A stretch of 64,000 nt of DNA from positions 5,891,390-5,955,389 of the forward strand of contig NZ_CP063785.1 of assembly GCF_025860405.1 (NCBI RefSeq). The letters are read 5' to 3'. The DNA comes from Tolypothrix sp. PCC 7712 (GTDB taxonomy: Bacteria > Cyanobacteriota > Cyanobacteriia > Cyanobacteriales > Nostocaceae). The notes under the pieces are model-generated. The model saw only the letters and a program-made list of their open reading frames with translations. It was not told where the DNA came from and did no database searches. A program made the position numbers and the translations under genes. Below, piece after piece: positions 63,917 through 64,000 of the stretch (positions are counted from its first letter, which is position 1; each line of letters starts with the position of its first letter).

Positions 63917-64000
63917 AAATAAATAACAGTGTCATTGGTTAACATGAGGAGCATTTTAAATGTGTAATAACATGATTTGTCATTGCGAGCGTAACGTAGT

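Noticed and set aside
1..64000. tRNA, rRNA and riboswitch genes
   Set aside because: None recognised on reading; a covariance-model scan would be needed to exclude them.

Overview
This window comes from a filamentous, heterocyst-type cyanobacterium (Nostocales; Nostoc/Calothrix/Tolypothrix-like). The evidence is dense GCGATCGC (HIP1) sites, many heptanucleotide tandem repeats, an IS701-like insertion sequence (a family first described in Calothrix), a plant-type [2Fe-2S] ferredoxin, a biliverdin reductase, a GAF photoreceptor-like protein and small cyanobacterial DUF families. No rRNA or tRNA gene was recognised. The exact genus cannot be fixed from sequence reading alone.

Layout. 1-2160: the tail of an unknown gene, an NCS2 permease cut by an in-frame amber codon, and a MITE with a perfect 8-bp target duplication. 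2161-17685: a complete subtype I-D CRISPR-Cas locus. It has a 13-repeat array, a leader with a perfect 12-bp inverted repeat, cas2-cas1-cas4-cas6-csc1-csc2-cas10d on the minus strand, an embedded defence cassette (HepT/MntA toxin-antitoxin, a DUF1016 PDDEXK nuclease, a DUF433 antitoxin and a small winged-helix protein), then cas3' and a divergent WYL-domain regulator. Between cas3' and the rest sits a mini repeat-spacer-repeat unit of 37-36-37 nt with degenerate repeats. Its pseudo-spacer partly matches (25/36) a site upstream of the cas/TA operon that is preceded by GTT, a type I-D-compatible PAM. This looks like a crRNA-type autoregulator (CreR/CreA-like) and is the strongest candidate for an undescribed system here.

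17686-26443: a gene-poor stretch with a decayed sensor-kinase relic, a small membrane protein, an SDR enzyme, a secreted protein, nested MITEs, a multi-GAF bilin-type sensor that has lost its phospho-accepting His and its ATPase domain, and a HEAT-like protein. 26444-35517: a type 1 secretion cluster (HlyD-like adaptor, ABC exporter, parvulin-type isomerase) with a CAP-RTX protein that is a plausible substrate; the exporter is broken by an IS701-like element with a TTAA duplication. 35518-61409: housekeeping and accessory genes, including a GH10-like glycosidase, DUF6888/DUF6887 pair, site-2 protease, glycosyltransferase, PhnD-like binding protein, heme sensor, Ser/Thr kinase, SpoIIE-phosphatase/STAS pair, dps-srx, SpoIID, petF, bvdR, map and a pentapeptide-repeat protein. 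61410-64000: a 21-bp minisatellite, a MITE nested in another MITE, and an AAA ATPase at the right edge.

The I-D genes form one adaptation-plus-interference unit with the array transcribed in the same direction as the cas genes. The toxin-antitoxin genes overlap cas10d and are probably co-transcribed with it, so loss of the operon could be toxic. WYL-regulator boxes at cas3' and the crRNA-like unit suggest two separate layers of control.
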